DNA from: Paramoeba atlantica
Taxonomy: Eukaryota > Discosea
Reading direction: 5' to 3'
Length of the DNA: 64,000 nt
Assembly: GCA_977017575.1 (NCBI GenBank)
Contig: CDRNVI010000012.1
Coordinates: 806,001 to 870,000 of the forward strand
The notes beneath the pieces are model-generated. The model worked only from the letters and a program-made list of their open reading frames with translations. It searched no databases and was not told the origin of the DNA. The translations under genes and the position numbers were made by a program. Shown one piece after another: positions 1 through 12,100 of this stretch (its first letter is position 1; each line of letters opens with the position of its first letter).

Positions 1-245
1 GAAATCAACGACGAGAGTCTTCCACATACATTAAAAACAACTTGTAAGAAAACATTGTTGTAAGAGCTAAAGAAATATATCGCTGATATCCTGAATCTCA
101 TCCACTGCCTATATTTACTAGCTAAAGAATATTCGTATTATTGATGCAACTATCCGGATGTATATAGCGCGCAAACTATTTCAAAAGCATAATATAAAAA
201 TATAATACGTAGTGAAGGGGCTTTGCCCCCTGGCAAGCAGCCACT
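1..245 (-). repeat. Outer copy (B2) of split direct repeat, element 1
   Basis: Matches 472-716 at a constant offset of 471 with only about two differences seen. The window may cut its outer end. In Ngaro/VIPER-type elements the 3' end has the order B1-A2-B2, and this is the B2 position when read on the minus strand. Confidence 0.85.
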
Positions 246-471
246 GGTTGGGGGCTGGTGGGAGGGCATCGCACACTAATAAAAATAACTTGTAAGAGAA
301 TGTAAGCTATAAAACTATACACAATCTACAGAAAGTTATAATTTAAAACATATTAAAAGATATAATAGAATTCATAATCAGAGATTATGTGCCTCGTAGG
401 GCCATTCGAGAAAAAGGAGTCTTTTCAAATTCGTATTTGCTCTCGTCTAAATTTCCTCTCGTAAACTATCA
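246..471 (-). repeat. Spacer (A2 position) between the two direct repeats of element 1
   Basis: This 226-bp unique block separates the two repeat copies. It shares a short motif, a GTAGGGCCA core, with the matching spacer of the second element (5847-6104), which supports common descent. The 5' partner (A1) was not found. Confidence 0.5.
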
Positions 472-716
472 GAAATCAACGACGAGAGTCTTCCACATAC
501 ATTAAAAACAACTTGTAAGAAAACATTGTTGTAAGAGCTAAAGAAATATATCGCTGATATCCCGAATCTCATCCACTGCCTATATTTACTAGCTAAAGAA
601 TATTCGTATTATTGATGCAACTATCCGGATGTATATAGCGCGCAAACTATTTCAAAAGCATAATATAAAAATATAATACGTAGTGAAGGGGCTTTGCCCC
701 CTGGCACGCAGCCACC
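472..716 (-). repeat. Inner copy (B1) of split direct repeat, element 1
   Basis: Nearly identical to 1-245. It lies about 210 bases beyond the end of the RNase H part, in noncoding sequence that carries a T-rich and GT-rich stretch near 860-920. Confidence 0.85.
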
Positions 717-927
717 ACCCCGATCGCTCGTCTCCTCACAACATCCTGTCTCTCGTATATTAAATCGCTGCACGTTCCACATATAAAATTCCATTGCGAA
801 GCTGGCCAAGCTGCGAACGGAAGCTTGATAAACCTACATTTGATCATTCACTAAATACATATTATTATTATTTTTTTAAGAAGAAGAAGAAGCAATCATT
901 TTTTTTGTGTGTGTGTGTGTTTAATCT

Positions 928-2412
928 CTAAAAATTTCTGCTTATTGGGTCCGCTGGATTTAGTTTCGTAGAAATATAATGAGCTTGAATACATATTCCT
1001 TTATTCTTTAAACTCTGTAAAATGCTTTTCAATTCTTTCGCTATGCCATCAGACTTGCATATTTTCCGATTCAACGCTACTCGACAAGACGTATTATCAA
1101 TCCAAAGCTGAACGCAAGTCCCTTGCTCGAAATATTTTTGGAATTCTTCGAGGGCGAATCGCACCGCCGCCGCTTCTGATTTGTTAACTTCGTAGGTCCA
1201 TTCTGCTGGCCAAGGTGCGCCCAAAATCTTAACCTCTCCGCTATCCATGTACAGAATTGCTCCCCATCCTTTTGAGGAGGCGTCTGTAAAGAGTTTATGA
1301 CGCGGAGGTGCAGTGGCGGGGTGAGGGGGTGCTCTTATCGGCACGTTTTTAATCAAGTCGTCACGCCATTGAGCTAAGATCACACGAGTTTTCATGGGAA
1401 GATCCACGATTTTGTCCTTTGCAAAAGGATGTCGGTTCAAGTAATTAATACGTCGTTGTACTATTTTTATCGCAAAGTGATATTGCGGGATTACCACACC
1501 AAGTATCGAAGAGCAGTACAGTAGACGCCCCACCGCCGCCTCCAGCTCTAAGAAAGTGAGTCTCGAAAAAGTATCCCGTTTCAATTTGCTCACAACCTTC
1601 GGTCCCAAGCAGACCCGGCTTGATGCGTGATCAAATTTCACTCCGTTGAACACGTATTATTTCGTCGGAGGAACGTCCTGATCTTTAAATCGAGCTCCTG
1701 CCACTCGCGCACGCGAGTCAATAAAATAAACATACTCGTCTGCATGTTTTCTAGATCCGGAAAAACGAACTCCATCTATATAGATATCAGTAGAACCGTG
1801 TTGATACGACTGGGATTTTGAGCAATAATCTTTATTTCCTGCCAACGCTGCTGTCATGCAATGCATAATTTCAGGCGCACATCTGTGGCCCATGGGTAAA
1901 ACATTCATTTCGTATAATTGCCCATCTTCTGCACGAAACCGAAACTTTGCTCGGGATCGTAAGGGTAAGCCAACCTGGTCAAAACCACACATTAGATCAC
2001 GTTTTACCCCCACCTCAGCATTTACTGCGTATAAATAACGAGAAGGGTGTAGGAGAGGAACAGCTGGTTTGTAGTCCTTTAGGCGTAAATTGTCTGATCG
2101 TGTCCATGAAATAAAACGTCTTCTCTCTTTGCCCGCGTCGTCTTTTTCAAGGACAGTGAACGGAACCATATATTGCATGGTCGGGCGTCGTTTGGCTTCT
2201 TCGGTAGATACCTTCGATATGACTTTAGACCGAATCAATGCTGGAATGTCTCCTGGAGCCAATGCCGGTTTAATGCAAGGAGCGGACTCAGCTTTCTCGG
2301 GCAACTTGGTGAGTTCATCAAGAACGTACGTTAGCCTATCATTCTGTTGTTCCGTTAGCCACTTCCGTAATTTTTGAACATTCAACGTCGGAATATTATC
2401 CTTTGCATGCAA
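928..2412 (-). mobile_element. Reverse transcriptase and RNase H parts of fossil element 1
   Basis: The RT part (about 2412-1657) carries MVPFTVLEKDD, CGFDQVGLPL, MPMGHRCAPEIM and IYIDGVRFSG. The last takes the place of the YXDD box, so an IDG-type catalytic strand is seen in this family. The RNase H part carries FTDASSKGWG, WTYEVNKSEA, LWIDNTSC and LNPADPISRNF, giving the acidic D..E..D..D pattern. The same motif set recurs at 4531-5680 and 6576-7000, so it is a family feature. Confidence 0.75.
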
Positions 2413-2514
2413 GGGGATATGGTAGTCGTCGGTTTTAGCTAATTTGGAACCGCCTTGGACATAAAATTGAATACGATTTAAGGAAAGGAACCTGCTCGTA
2501 AAACTCCTGAACCA

Positions 2515-3690
2515 TCACATTATCGATGCACCGGGGAGAAGTACTGACACCTTCTGAGTCCCTAACGCTCTTGCCGTAGTTATTTGGTTGGCGTTGTACC
2601 GCAGTAGACTTTCTACGTTCAAGTGCTTTGAGAGATTCATTACTTCCGATAAGTTGAGGTGGCCTTCTACTATTTCCTGAAATAGAAAGGTGATGGCTCC
2701 TCTCTTGATTGAGTGCGTGCCATATCCGTCGCCTAGGACGTCTCGAATATGGAGATCCATCTCCTGAACTGTCGCGGTGCTCATTCGTTGCCCTGGTCGC
2801 AGGCTGCTTACATACTGAGCTATTTGGTTTGTGCCCGGACCCGTGATGATCGCGTACATGTACGGTCGGTACGGATTTAGACGAGTGGTCTTCGTGAAAC
2901 GTCCCCAGTAGATTATTATTTCGTTCGAATTTACACTCAGAAATTGCTCCCTTCTTAGCTCGGCCGTTTCGGTCCAGCGTGACGCGGCTTTCCAGCATAG
3001 CAGGACCGTCATTGCTTGTGTTATCAACACAGGCGTGTGCCCAATTTTTGCAACATGGGAGGTGTTATCGGTTGCATTTGACGTGGTGGTTCCGTGCCCC
3101 CCTGGGCCTGAATCGCTTTTGTAAACAACTTCAACGGATTGCATTCCATCCCCATCAACGTGAAAACCGTGTGAAGAGCGCGAGCATAATTGAGGCGAGT
3201 TGACGGCGCGACGCGTAGAGTCTGGAGATACAAAATGGCGGTTGATGAATTCATCTCTCGGTGCTTCACGTGACAAAATTCGTTTACGTTTTTCCATAGG
3301 CGTGCTCTGTTGTTCCAAGTCGACTTTGCCCACATCGGCTGAATCGCTTCGGTCAGCTGGCCGGAGTCCGGATCGTCCGGATTTATCCTCAGAATTGCCT
3401 GAGTAATGTTTTGAACTTGGTCGTGGGATACATCGCGACTGTGTTCTCGTTTTAGTCCTCTGACTGTTTGCGAACCTGTGCGGTGCGCGACACGTGTTTG
3501 AGGTAAGACCCTTAGTGGAATCAGTCGTGTGCAAGGATGCATTTTGGTCTGTATTGGGATACGAGTAGTTTTGGGCACACTCCGGGCACTGATTTTGGGA
3601 AATTTGGGAGAGCACCTCACGAACGAGTTTTGCGAACTTTTCCACGATCTCTTCAATCCAATGACACGAGTAGTTTTTGGGGTGGGGAAC
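2515..3690 (-). mobile_element. Tyrosine recombinase part of fossil element 1
   Basis: The C-terminal part shows GTHSIKRGA followed by LNLSEVMNLSKHLNVESLLRY, matching the H-x-x-R and H..Y parts of the tyrosine-recombinase active site. The N-terminal part has the SAM-like layout of the family (WAKSTWNNRARLWKNVNEF). Such an enzyme inserts a circular DNA intermediate without a DDE integrase. Fossil copy. Confidence 0.7.
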
Positions 3691-3695
3691 AATCC

Positions 3696-4517
3696 CTAGT
3701 GGATTGTCCGTCTTTCGCTGCGCACCATTTGGTGGGAACGCGCAGCGCCACTCGCCACCCCCCTCTGAAAAATCTGAGTCAAAAGAGGACAGTTAGCACG
3801 TATATGACCTGGTTTACGACAATTATAGCAAACAGGGTTGGCACGGCGAGAAATACGAGTTTGCTTGAGCTGTTCCTCAAGCATCATTTTCCCAAATACG
3901 TCATTGGGGTCTTCCACTTGATGGAGGCGTTGTTGAACACGATCGACTGGCGCTCCAGCAGCTGCCCAATAGTGCGTGCGTAACTCCTCGATCAGCATGG
4001 TAGCGATAGCAACGAAATCTTCTGTCCAGGTGCCTAGCTCGCGCGCCGCATAAATTCATTTGGTGAGGATAGTAAACAAGCGCTCTCGGATTGGGGGAGG
4101 GTTGAAGCGAACACCTAATTGAGGAGCATCGCGCAATTCTCTGATCAATTCACGGGGCTTGAAGTCATCTTCAGAGTATATATACGATTTCCATGTCAAG
4201 GGGAAGATTACTGAAAATGCCTTGGGGTTTTCTACGCCCACTTCAGATTGGATAGGATCACTCACCCGTTGTCCACCCGGCATACGTGCTTGAACCTTGG
4301 CAAAACTGAGATCGTAATAGCTTATATCCGGGAAAGGAAACGAATATTCAATGTCAGGGTCATCGTCCCATCGCGCTTTAATCTCACTGTTCCAGAGCCT
4401 GGAATCTCTTCTGCGGTACAATGCCGATCCAGTGACGACTGGATACTGGCACTGGGAACGACTGGATACTGACGCACTGGCACTGGGAACGCACAAAGCA
4501 ACGCGCAAGTTGACCAT
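3696..4517 (-). mobile_element. Gag-like part with CCHC knuckle, fossil element 1
   Basis: The downstream portion (3998-3696) has CYNCRKPGHIRANCP, a perfect CX2CX4HX4C knuckle. The upstream portion (4517-4056) has no named domain and is assigned to gag by position only. A short direct duplication (GACTGGATACTGGCACTGGG and a near copy) lies at about 4430-4490. Confidence 0.6.
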
Positions 4518-4530
4518 CTGATTACGGAAG

Positions 4531-5680
4531 ACAATCTTTTTATAAAATTTTTAGACGATATTCCTCAGGAGAAAGTTAAACATACGATTACTCGTACTCG
4601 ACGAACATCGAAAGTGGCTCTTCCATCCGATTATAATCTTCCGTTGCACGTGAAATCCGGAATACCCGACATGCAGGTTAATACTCTCAGACGAATGATG
4701 AACAGCGAAGCAGAACGCCGATTCGAAGAAACATGGGATACACTTGTTCGGCTACCGATTCTGTTCGGCTACGGCCGATTCGTGTTGGAGACAGGAGTTA
4801 TTTCACGGGTTGGATCCGAGGTAGTAAAGGCCAGACCTTCGATGGAGTGGGTGATTCCGTTCACGGTGGTGGAGCCAGCTGACGACGATTCGGAGCGACG
4901 TCGCTTTATAGCCTGGACCCGAGGCGATAATAATAGAATTCGCGAAGAGTACAAGCCTGAGGTTCCGGTTTGCCATGCTGCATATTACCTTCATCGGGTT
5001 CGAGACCAATGTGCTATTAAGCGGGATTTAGCGTGCGGATTTTGGCAGGTGAAGATACCGGTGGAATCGCGACAAAAATTTCGCTTCCGTGACGAGGAGG
5101 GCACATTATACGAAATGAATGTTATGCCCATGGGGCATCGTTGTGCCCCCGAGATAATGCACACCCTTACGGCCACCATTGGGGGTGACCCCCGATATTG
5201 TAATCGAGATGCGTCTTTTCCTGGAGGGGGTCTGGATGTTTACATTGACGGTATTCGTTTTGCGGGCGAGTTGTCTAAGGTGAATGAGTACGCGCGCTTC
5301 ATTGATCGTCGTGCTATCAATGTCAATGCTAAGTTTAAGGATCATGGCGACCCGCCAATGGATGTTTATACCTTTAATGGGGTTACCTTTTTTCACCGAG
5401 ATGGAAAGGTTAGTCTAGGGCCTAAGTTGACGCGACGATTGCAAAGTGATGATTTCTTAGCGGGAACCTATGGGTCTTTGGAGGCAGGCGTTGGGAGATT
5501 AATTTTTGCATCGGCCATCATGGGAATATGTATGCCAGAGTACCATTTGGAGTTGAAAATTGTTAGGCGCCGAATTTGTCGATTGAATCGCGAACCGAAT
5601 TTACTTGATGATAAGGTCCCATTACCGACATCTGTCAGGATACGTTTGATGGCGTGGAGAGATATATTGCTTTATCGTTC
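4531..5680 (+). mobile_element. Reverse transcriptase fragment of a second VIPER-like element
   Basis: The + strand protein matches the RT of copy 1 segment by segment: LPLHVKSGIPDMQVNTLRR, PFTVVEPADDDSERRRFIAW, ACGFWQVKIP, NVMPMGHRCAPEIM, VYIDGIRFAG. The coding match runs back to about 4530 and ends just before the RNase H domain. It is an incomplete fossil fragment, well preserved within the RT part. Confidence 0.75.
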
Positions 5681-5846
5681 AGAATTGTCCTAAGTAAATA
5701 ATATTCATCAAGTAAATAAAACTAAATAACTACATGTCTTTCAACTTTTCTATCCTGACTATAATGATAACAAAAAATATATGGACGTCCACAAAACAAT
5801 ATTCAAACTTTCTCTCTCTTGCGAATGGGTAGTTCCCCGGCGGGGA
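5681..5846 (-). repeat. Outer direct repeat of second VIPER-like end
   Basis: This 166-bp block matches 6105-6270 at a constant offset of 424 with one difference seen. It includes the small palindrome TTCCCCGGCGGGGA at its inner end. Confidence 0.85.
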
Positions 5847-6066
5847 GTGGTTTGGGGGATGGCGGGTGGGGCAACTTTCCTTTTGCGAGTGGAAAAAGGT
5901 TATAAGTCACTAGAGTAAAATAATGTATAGTATAGTATGCTAAAAGTATAATTACATGGTTCCCCCCGGAGGGGGCAAAATCAGGTACATATATGTATAT
6001 GTGCCCCGTAGGGCCACGGTCAAAGAATAAATATTTTCTTCAAGCAATTCTTTCCGTAAACTCTAA

Positions 6067-6100
6067 GAATTGCTCATCATAAAATCTTTGTACAAAATAT
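6067..6100 (+). repeat. 34-bp arm of an inverted repeat (partner 7015-7048)
   Basis: The inner end of the spacer is repeated exactly in inverted orientation at 7015-7048, beside the 5' edge of the RNase H fragment. This marks the edges of the rearranged block. The shared sequence begins GAATTGCTCATCATAAAATC. Confidence 0.8.
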
Positions 6101-6104
6101 ATAA

Positions 6105-6270
6105 AGAATTGTCCTAAGTAAATAATATTCATCAAGTAAATAAAACTAAATAACTACATGTCTTTCAACTTTTCTATCCTGACTATAATGATAACAAAAA
6201 ATATATGGACGTCCACAAAACAAGATTCAAACTTTCTCTCTCTTGCGAATGGGTAGTTCCCCGGCGGGGA
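6105..6270 (-). repeat. Inner direct repeat of second VIPER-like end
   Basis: Near-identical to 5681-5846. The spacer between them (5847-6104) carries the GTAGGGCCA core shared with the spacer of element 1. Confidence 0.85.
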
Positions 6271-7044
6271 CCACCCACTCGCCAGTCTTCAAATCACCCA
6301 AACGCTAGTGACGGCAAGAAGAAACCCCAGATTGCCTACTATCTGAGAGCCTCCCCCTCGTCATCTCGTCTCCTCACTCACTCATTCCTCATACACATCA
6401 AAATCGCTCACATGTCCGTTCTGCTTGGTTATTGATTGCATGAAGTTTACGTCTCTCTCGTCTTCGTTATTTTTTTTTTTTGATTTTCAACGCTCAATAT
6501 CTTATTTTTATCCACTATACGTATCATATGCGCTTTCACAAATGGCGTAATTCAATCCTTCGAAAACAACATCTTTCAAAAATATCGACTGTAATGATCT
6601 GCTGGGTTCTCGGATGATCGTACGTACTCTGCTTTAACAGCTAAGCCGTTCTTGTTCAGAAAATGCAGTAAACGACGAAGCTCCTCGGTAATTCCATTTG
6701 ATTTTGAAACCTTTCTATTAACGGCGGCCACACACGAAGTATTATCAATGAACAAGTCCACACACGTATCTTTCTTAAAGTGAATTTGAAATTTCTCAAA
6801 GGCGAGTCGAACTGCCCGCGCTTCAGCTCTATTAACCTCGTAATTAAAATCCGCCGGCCACTGCGCCCCAGTGCAAAACATGGGTCCGTAATCAAGATAT
6901 AGGACCGCCCCCCATCCTACAGATGACGCATCCGTAAACAAAGTATGTTGATGGGGAACAGTATCTGGATGGCGAGGCGGTGTAACAGGTTCACCTGTTA
7001 CAAAATATATAAACATATTTTGTACAAAGATTTTATGATGAGCA

Positions 7045-8278
7045 ATTCGGTAAGTAGTTCTCGAGGTGTGCGGCAGGGGTCGCCGCTTTCCAGCCTTCTT
7101 TTCTGCACCTTCATGCAGCCAATGCTCGCAACATTGGCTATTGAATACCCAACGCTGAAAATTTTTGCCTATATCGATGACATAAATCTGGTGTCCGACG
7201 ACGCGGATCTTTTGACGAAAGCGTTCTACAGACTGTGGGACCTTTTGGGCGAGAGAGATGTACAACTCGCTAACAGAAAATGTGTGTGGTTTGGCGGGAG
7301 AGAAGGTAGAGAAATTCCAGAGACTCTAAAGATGGCCGGGGTGAATTCTGAGTCAGATGCCCTGAAAGCACTAGGGGCATACATCGGAGAAAATGAACGG
7401 GTCAGCAATCTTCTTTTAAGGAATCTTCGTAAGCATAAAACAATTTTTATAAGATTGCGGAGAATGGGAGCAAATAATGTCTCGTGCCTCATCCTGTCGA
7501 AATGCGTCAATGTGAGACAAAGATACCAGATTCGAACGCATGCGCCGGAGGCATCTGGAGAGATGGCGAAGGAATTTGACTCAGAGGTAGAAGACGTTCT
7601 GAAAGCATGGCTTGGTCCTTTGACATCCGATCAAGTCGAGTGGGCTCGTTTGCCGCTGTCGATGGGTGGTTTGGGCCTGTCTTCAACGGACTCTATCCGA
7701 GTGGCCGCATATGACGCTTCGCATCACGCAGCTTTAGAGCAGCAAAAAAAGTTTTCAGCTCAAGTCGCGACGTGCGATGCCTCAACAGTGGCCGCTGTAC
7801 CGGAAGAAGAGTCTGCGGAGAAAGCAGTACACAAGGCGATAAAAACGCGTCTGCGTGAAAACAAGAAAACTGCGCAGATAATGCAGGCAACTACTCGGAA
7901 AGGAAGCTACTCGTGGCTGCACGCGACCGAACGATTTATACCGACGCGACAATACACCCTAGCAGTGATGCCGAGGCTCGGTATCTGTCACCCGGAGCTC
8001 CCTTCATCCTTTCTCTGCACGGGCTGCAAAACGGAAATCAACGGCGAGACCGCTCTCACCCACGTGCCGGGATGCGTCAGATGCACCGGAACGAATTCGA
8101 CTACGAAGCACAATTGTCTGATTCGTTACATCTACGACCTTTGCATGAAGGCCGGTATCCCATGCGAGCGGGAGCCCCGTCAGTTTTCATCGTACACGTG
8201 CCTCGGGTGCTCGGAGGTAATTTCCGAAGAGCGAAAGAGGGAGCATGCAACAGCGTGCAAAGGCAGCGCGTTGCATCA
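7045..8278 (+). pseudogene. LINE-A: RT C-half, thumb and CCHC knuckle (RLE-type LINE)
   Basis: This is the C-terminal half of an RLE-type non-LTR retrotransposon protein. Visible in order: RT motif B (GVRQGSPLS), motif C (AYIDDINLV), the thumb (ALGAYIGENE, LILSKCVNVRQRY, GGLGLSSTDS) and a CCHC knuckle (CTGCKTEINGETALTHVPGC) near 8020-8075. The frame is open from the junction with the fossil element at about 7045. The fingers and motif A are missing, as expected of a 5'-truncated copy. The endonuclease is also missing: the protein stops just after ACKGSALH, where the intact relative goes on to RSGPD. There the sequence switches to the N-terminal region of another copy (LINE-C). Confidence 0.8.
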
Positions 8279-9133
8279 AGCAACAAAGAGCTGACGTACG
8301 CAGACGCAGCCACACCCCCGCCAAAAGATCCTGAAACTCTTGATGAGCTCGTAATGCGCCCATTAAATCCGTCATCCATAATCATGGAAAATCTCCGTCG
8401 CAAACACACACAACAAGAGGTTCCAAGAGCTCAAAACGGTTACGAGAACGACGCTTCACGAGGGCAACATGGAAATCACCACGAGGCAACATTATCAAGC
8501 AGAGTCCCAATCGTCGAACATCTTAGCGCCGACATTGAGTTTACTCCATTTACGAAGGCAAACATACGATCCGAGGAGTTAAATAACGATGCTGAATTCC
8601 ACGAATGTGAGTCTCCGACGACTAACCGACCCAGCGAAACCCCATCTCCACCAAGCCCCATAGGCATTGCTGATGAACATCAGGGCGTGTCTGCTATAAC
8701 CTTTGACGGAAAGATCAACAGTGAAGATTTTGAGAACATCATCAAAACGATAAAACCGGAAACACAGTTCCCAATCCCCTCCATAGAAATTATCCAATCT
8801 CTCTCACATGTCAAAAAAGGATCGGTTTGCACTATTGCTTGGACCTTCGATCGGCAATCGAACCTTAACATCTCCGAAGGAATAGTCACAAGAACAAGTT
8901 GCAGAGCCAACAAAAAGAAACTCTCCGTTCAATACAAAGGTATTAAAGGTCACCATATGGGCGAAACATTCGACGGCTTTCTTCCGCCACAAGAAAACGT
9001 ACGGATTTATCACATACGTTGGCACCACGCACTACCAGAATCAGATGAGACTGGCATACACTCAGAAGTAGATTCCACATCCAACGAAACAGCATTTCAC
9101 ATACGTGATTGGCAAGGTGACGACGTCGACCAC
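8279..9133 (+). pseudogene. LINE-C, N-terminal part before the LINE-B insertion
   Basis: The translation aligns with the N-terminal region of LINE-B: MRPLNPSSIIMEN against LRPLNPSARIVEE, FHECESPTTNRPSE against FHECQTPPPLDQR, TIAWTFDRQSNLNISEG against VVAWCFDQQPLLNISSG, and FLPPQENVRIYHIRW against VLPPQTSTRIYKIIW. It starts about 300 residues into that region, so it is 5'-truncated. It runs to 9133 and resumes in the same reading at 13955, where GDDVDH continues into LPIPTAKTISPDFVPR. LINE-B therefore sits inside it. The N-terminal domain has no recognised function; a nucleic-acid-binding role would be a guess. Confidence 0.75.
9126..9133 (+). repeat. Target-site duplication of LINE-B (left copy)
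   Basis: The 8-bp TCGACCAC occurs here and at 13955-13962. Removing one copy plus 9134-13954 restores an uninterrupted host LINE frame whose length matches two relatives exactly. Confidence 0.75.
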
Positions 9134-12100
9134 ATTGACATCCATTTTGGGAATTTTCTTTACGTTTTTTTTTTTTTCATTTTTGTAAAGATTTCCTACT
9201 TCTTTTCCTAACTTTCCCACATCTTACCCACTTTTTCCCCATTCTCTTTACTCTTTCCTCCTCTTGCGTCTCGACTTTTTTTCCTACCCTAATTTATCCT
9301 GCCCTAATTTATCCTACCCTAAATTTATCCTACCCTAATTTTTCTTAAATCTCCCTTAGTTCGCCGTTCTACCTAGAATCAGAAGGAAATATTGTCCCCG
9401 TCCTCTTGTGCGACATATTTCCGGAGCTGGGAGAGACAGATTGCGCCGTTTATTTCTTGAAGGTGGAGTGTGAAGTCCCTTTGTATGGATTGCTGTTCAC
9501 GTCCACATTTCTCCGCCAAAATTTGCAACACTTCTTTAGTATTTGTGCGCATCGCCCCGCTCGAGAGGACCGGGAGGCATTTGAATTGCTCTTTCGGAAT
9601 CAGTTTCGACGCTACGTACCTGGTTTCCTTGCGTGTGATAGCATCGCGGAACGCCTTCTGCACTGACATCGATTTCATGGATGGGGCAAGATCGTGTACT
9701 ACTGTTAAATCGTAGAATATCGGGCCTGTAGCCCAATATATTACGAGGTCGGGTCCTGATCTTCGGAAAGTGCTGCCGTGACAAACCTTCGAGTGCTGCG
9801 ACTTCCTCTCCTCCTCGACTTCTGAATTGCATATTGAGCATATGTAAGCGGAGAACTCCCTAGGTTCTCGTCCACATGGAATGCCGGCCTTTTGACATAA
9901 ATCATATATGTATCTGGCCAGTGCATTGTGCTTCGTTGTGCTGTTGGTTCCTGAGCATCGCACACATCCAGGAATGTGTGTCAGAGCATTTTCCGGATCC
10001 AGAACAATTTTGCATCCGGGGCAGGAGAGAGCGGACGGAAGTTTCGGATGTTTAATTCCCAATCTTGGCATTACTGCAAGAGTATATTGCGGCGACAGTA
10101 TATAACGCTCCGTGGATTGCAGCCATTGATAGCTCCCTTTTTGACAGGTGGACGCCATGATGCGCGCAATTTTGGTGTTCTTGGACAGTTCTTTCTTAAT
10201 GGTCTCATTATGCTTCTTTTCCGTGGCGTTTTCTTCGTCCGGTGGGGCGTGGGTCTCTTTCAATATTTGCGGATATGTAGCTTGAGCAGAATAGATTTTT
10301 TTGTGCTCGAAAGCTTCATATCGCGAAGAATTGTAAGAGGCTTCCCTGAGTTTGTGCGTCGAAGGTAAACCCAATCCTCCCATCTTGAGGGGTAGTCTAG
10401 CCCATGCTATTTGTGTTTCGGAGAGCTTCCCGAACCATTTATGGAGCACGTTTTCCACCTCATCGTCGAACTCCCGTGTAAGGTTTTCTTGTACATGCAG
10501 GTTTGTGTGCTCTGATGTGGTAGCGGTGTCTCCCGTTGACGCATTTCGATAAGACCAGAGATGACACATTACTTGCTCCCATCTTTTTCAGCCGTCTGAA
10601 AATCGTTTTGTGCTTTCGCAGGCACTGCAATAATAGACTATTTACGGTTTCATCGTTACCAAAATATGCCCCCAGGGCTTTGAGTGCTGTCGTTTCTGTT
10701 CTCACCTTTGCATTTTATATCTCCTCTGGAATCTCCGTGCCCCTTGTCCCTTGGAACCATATGCATTTGTCATTGGACAGCTGTACATTTCTTTCGTCCA
10801 GTAGATCCCAGATCCGAAAGAAGGCTTTAGATAGCATCCCGGCGTCGTTAGATACCAAGTTAATATCGTCTATATAGGCACAAATTTTGATATCGGGAAA
10901 TTCCAGAGAAATTGTCGCGAGAACTGATTGTAAAAAGGCGCAAAAAATGAGGGTAGACAACGGCGATCCTTGGCGCACACCACAGGCGCTTTCTACGATT
11001 CCACACAGTTTACCATCCTTCCCGTAGTACAACAGCTCTGACTTTGACGAATATTCTGCAAAGAATAACCGTTGGAATGGGCGCAGCGTTGCGTATGATA
11101 GAAGCGATCGTGCCATTTCATCTCGTCTTGGAGAGTTAAACGCGTTTTTTAAATCTATCGACAGAATTGCCTTTCCTTGAGAATGCAGTTCTTGCAGATT
11201 GTGTATTATCCTCTCACAGCCCGATCTCGTTTGGACTCCAAACTGCCACGGTTCAAAAAGGGGGCCCAATGTGTGTTCATATCTCTGCAACATTACCACC
11301 TCCGCCAATTTTAGAAATAGCTCCCCAACTGCGACTGGACGGATGCCACCCCCGATCTTTTCTATCGCAATTAACCGCGCCCGTTTCAATCGACTCATTA
11401 CCTCTGTAGAGAGTAGACCGTTAATCAGATCTGCTATCATATGGCACAATGCCGAACAGCATATTTCATCGTCCAGTAGTAGACGAACGATGCAATCAGT
11501 TGTTCCGGAAGGCCCTGGAGCTGCTCCTTTCGCTAGTCTACGCCCCCCAGTCCTCAGCTCCTGGGTTGAAATAAAAGCAATGAGTGGAGCGTCGGCCGGC
11601 TGCTGAATGCTCGATTCCGAATTTGGGTGCAGGTCTCGCAGCTTTTTAAGGATTTCTTGATCCGACAATATGCTCGTTTGGTTTTCTTGGTCCAGAGCCT
11701 TGGTGGCTTTGGTGACACAACCTTCCAAAATAAGCCGCGTGGCTTTTTTAATTGCTCTATTGACTTTAGAATCTTCGTTTTGCTCTACATTGTGGGACAA
11801 AGGTTCGGGGAACGGTCGTCTCCGACGACGCTTCTTACTGGCCTCGCGAATCGTGGTCAAAGAGAACTTCATGGCGGACAGGACTCTGTTCCATACCTTA
11901 TTCCGATATTCGTAGGAACTGTCTGCATAGTCCCTCATCAGCTCGCGGTATATGGAGATAACACAAGGTATGAATTCCGCTTCAATGCTTTTACTAGTGG
12001 GCAAAGGTTCGAAATCTAGGTCGTTTTCAGTGTGATTCACCTTGGGTTGCGTAGACGTGGTCTTGCGATCGTCAGCTTTACTTTTTTCCGTTTTAGCAAG

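Larger units (their letters stand above)
1..4530 (-). mobile_element. Fossil VIPER/Ngaro-like tyrosine-recombinase retroelement, copy 1
   Basis: Read on the minus strand the parts come in this order: a gag-like region (about 4517-3696) ending in a CCHC knuckle (CYNCRKPGHIRANC), a tyrosine recombinase (about 3690-2515) with the signature GTHSIKRGA, a reverse transcriptase (about 2412-1657) and RNase H (about 1340-928, FTDASSKGWGAILY). Noncoding sequence and split direct repeats follow down to position 1. Recombinase upstream of RT is the order I recall for VIPER of trypanosomes, whereas classical DIRS elements usually carry it last. The copy is broken, with roughly four to six breaks across its frames. 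It is middle-aged: motifs are readable and its two terminal repeats are still about 99 percent alike. The 5' boundary near 4530 is set only by the start of another element. Confidence 0.75.
5681..7014 (-). mobile_element. RNase H end and split repeats of a VIPER-like element, opposite strand
   Basis: Read on the minus strand: an RNase H part (about 7000-6576; FTDASSVGWGAVLYL, NYEVNRAEARAVRLAF, LFIDNTSC, SSENPADHYSRYF), then about 300 bases of noncoding sequence, then repeat, spacer and repeat in the same B1-A2-B2 order as copy 1. It abuts the + strand RT fragment exactly where its outer repeat ends (5681). Either a segment was inverted or two copies meet here. Incomplete fossil. Confidence 0.7.
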
